The notes under the pieces: model-generated | Databases searched by the model: none | What the model was told of the DNA's origin: nothing | What the model saw: only the letters and a program-made list of their open reading frames with translations | Program-made: the position numbers and the translations under genes | Source: Rotaria sordida | Taxonomy: Eukaryota > Rotifera > Eurotatoria > Philodinida > Philodinidae | NCBI GenBank assembly: GCA_905250125.1 | Contig: CAJNOL010000303.1 | Span: 50,194 to 114,193, forward strand | Length of the DNA stretch: 64,000 nt | Direction: 5' to 3' | Part shown: in pieces, positions 63,453-64,000 of the stretch | Layout: each line of letters opens with the position of its first letter | Numbering within the stretch: the first letter of the stretch is position 1

Positions 63453-63809
63453 ATGAATCACTTTTTCAAAAATTTCACATTACTTTTGTTTTTAATCATT
63501 CTTGAAATCATTACAATCACATTATGTAGTATGATTAATACTTGCACTACTAGCAAAGTCATATCTATTGGGACAATTATTAGAATAGCTGTTGGATCTT
63601 TAGCAATACTAGTTATTATCATTATTATCAGTATTATGTGCAAGAAAAAGAAACAACAACCAACCTTTGGTATGGCTGCTGATTACCATCAGCCCATCGA
63701 CACGAGTTATTATGGGTCATATGATCAATCTTCTGAATTTAACGTATCATCTCCTGATTATCAACAAGAGGACATATTCATAATTTTCAATGAAAAATTA
63801 GAAGCCTAA
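63453..63809 (+). CDS. Small single-pass membrane protein, unknown
   Basis: A single frame of 118 codons. It has a likely signal peptide (MNHFFKNFTLLLFLIILE and on to about residue 26). A short outer segment with Cys (MINTCTTSK) follows, then one membrane helix (IAVGSLAILVIIIIISIM). A basic stop-transfer CKKKKQQ is followed by a Tyr-rich inner tail (DYHQPIDTSYYGSYDQSSEF) that ends in an acidic stretch. The arrangement is that of a small type I receptor or adaptor with possible tyrosine phosphorylation sites. I do not recognise the family. It is not clear that it is separate from the open 3' side of perlecan, but it has its own ATG and signal sequence and no upstream acceptor joined to it in my model. 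Confidence 0.55.
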   Translation: MNHFFKNFTLLLFLIILEIITITLCSMINTCTTSKVISIGTIIRIAVGSLAILVIIIIISIMCKKKKQQPTFGMAADYHQPIDTSYYGSYDQSSEFNVSSPDYQQEDIFIIFNEKLEA

Positions 63810-64000
63810 AAGTAAAAATGCAATTTATTGTGGTCAATTTTTAATAGACGAAATCATTCAGTTAAATATGCTATAAAGAAAAATGTTGATTCTTCTATAT
63901 TGTTGATTTATCTTAGAATTAAATGATTCAGTCTGTATCCCATTAAAACTAAAAAAAAGTTAAATATGTGGAGAAAAATCGTATTCGTTTCTTACACAAT
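63810..64000. other. 3' flank of the membrane-protein gene
   Basis: Non-coding AT-rich DNA to the window end. Confidence 0.4.

Overview
The window is nuclear DNA of a small-genome animal, most likely a bdelloid rotifer (Rotaria/Adineta-like). This is inferred from several things: strongly AT-rich sequence; genes split by many introns of about 45-70 bp; an intronless F-box protein of the kind bdelloids carry in large numbers; an animal methyl-end fatty-acid desaturase; many short foldback transposons; and short tracts close to TGTGGG, the bdelloid telomere unit as I recall it. No rRNA, tRNA, CRISPR, operon or bacterial feature was seen. Exon models below were built by hand from GT-AG sites, reading frame and family similarity; where stated, the summed exon length is a multiple of three.

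Layout. 1-233 (-): N-terminal part of a Pro/Tyr/Cys/His-rich repeat protein, with a decayed relative at 875-1095. 3726-5312 (+): F-box protein. 6566-6850 (-): coding relic with two in-frame TGA. 8924-11703 (-): TBC1D25 (OATL1) Rab-GAP, 8 exons. 15465-18044 (+): protein phosphatase 1 catalytic subunit, 7 exons including a 12-nt microexon. 18748-19220 (-): 118-aa unknown protein. 26122-29433 (-): mitochondrial aspartate/glutamate carrier (aralar/citrin), 10 exons, head to head with 29954-33033 (+), an omega-3/omega-6 type desaturase, 8 exons. 35788-36879 (-): 235-aa unknown protein, 8 exons. 37981-39420 (+): F-box pseudogene broken by a repeat. 43457-44767 (+): GT61/EOGT-like glycosyltransferase with two frame breaks. 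48288-60487 (+): perlecan-like basement-membrane proteoglycan, 41 exons, about 2,230 aa, still open at its 3' side. 63453-63809 (+): small single-pass membrane protein.

Between and inside genes lie at least six long inverted-repeat (foldback/MITE-like) elements. Most have ends that fit TA target duplications, as expected for Tc1/mariner-driven elements: 7806-8685, 13057-14042, 22812-23370, 23915-24549, 31775-32546 (in a desaturase intron), 53537-54942 (a 1.4-kb palindrome in a perlecan intron) and 61137-61561. They explain most of the unusual structure in the non-coding DNA. The genes are unrelated housekeeping and matrix functions; the only arrangement suggesting shared control is the divergent carrier/desaturase pair, separated by about 520 bp.
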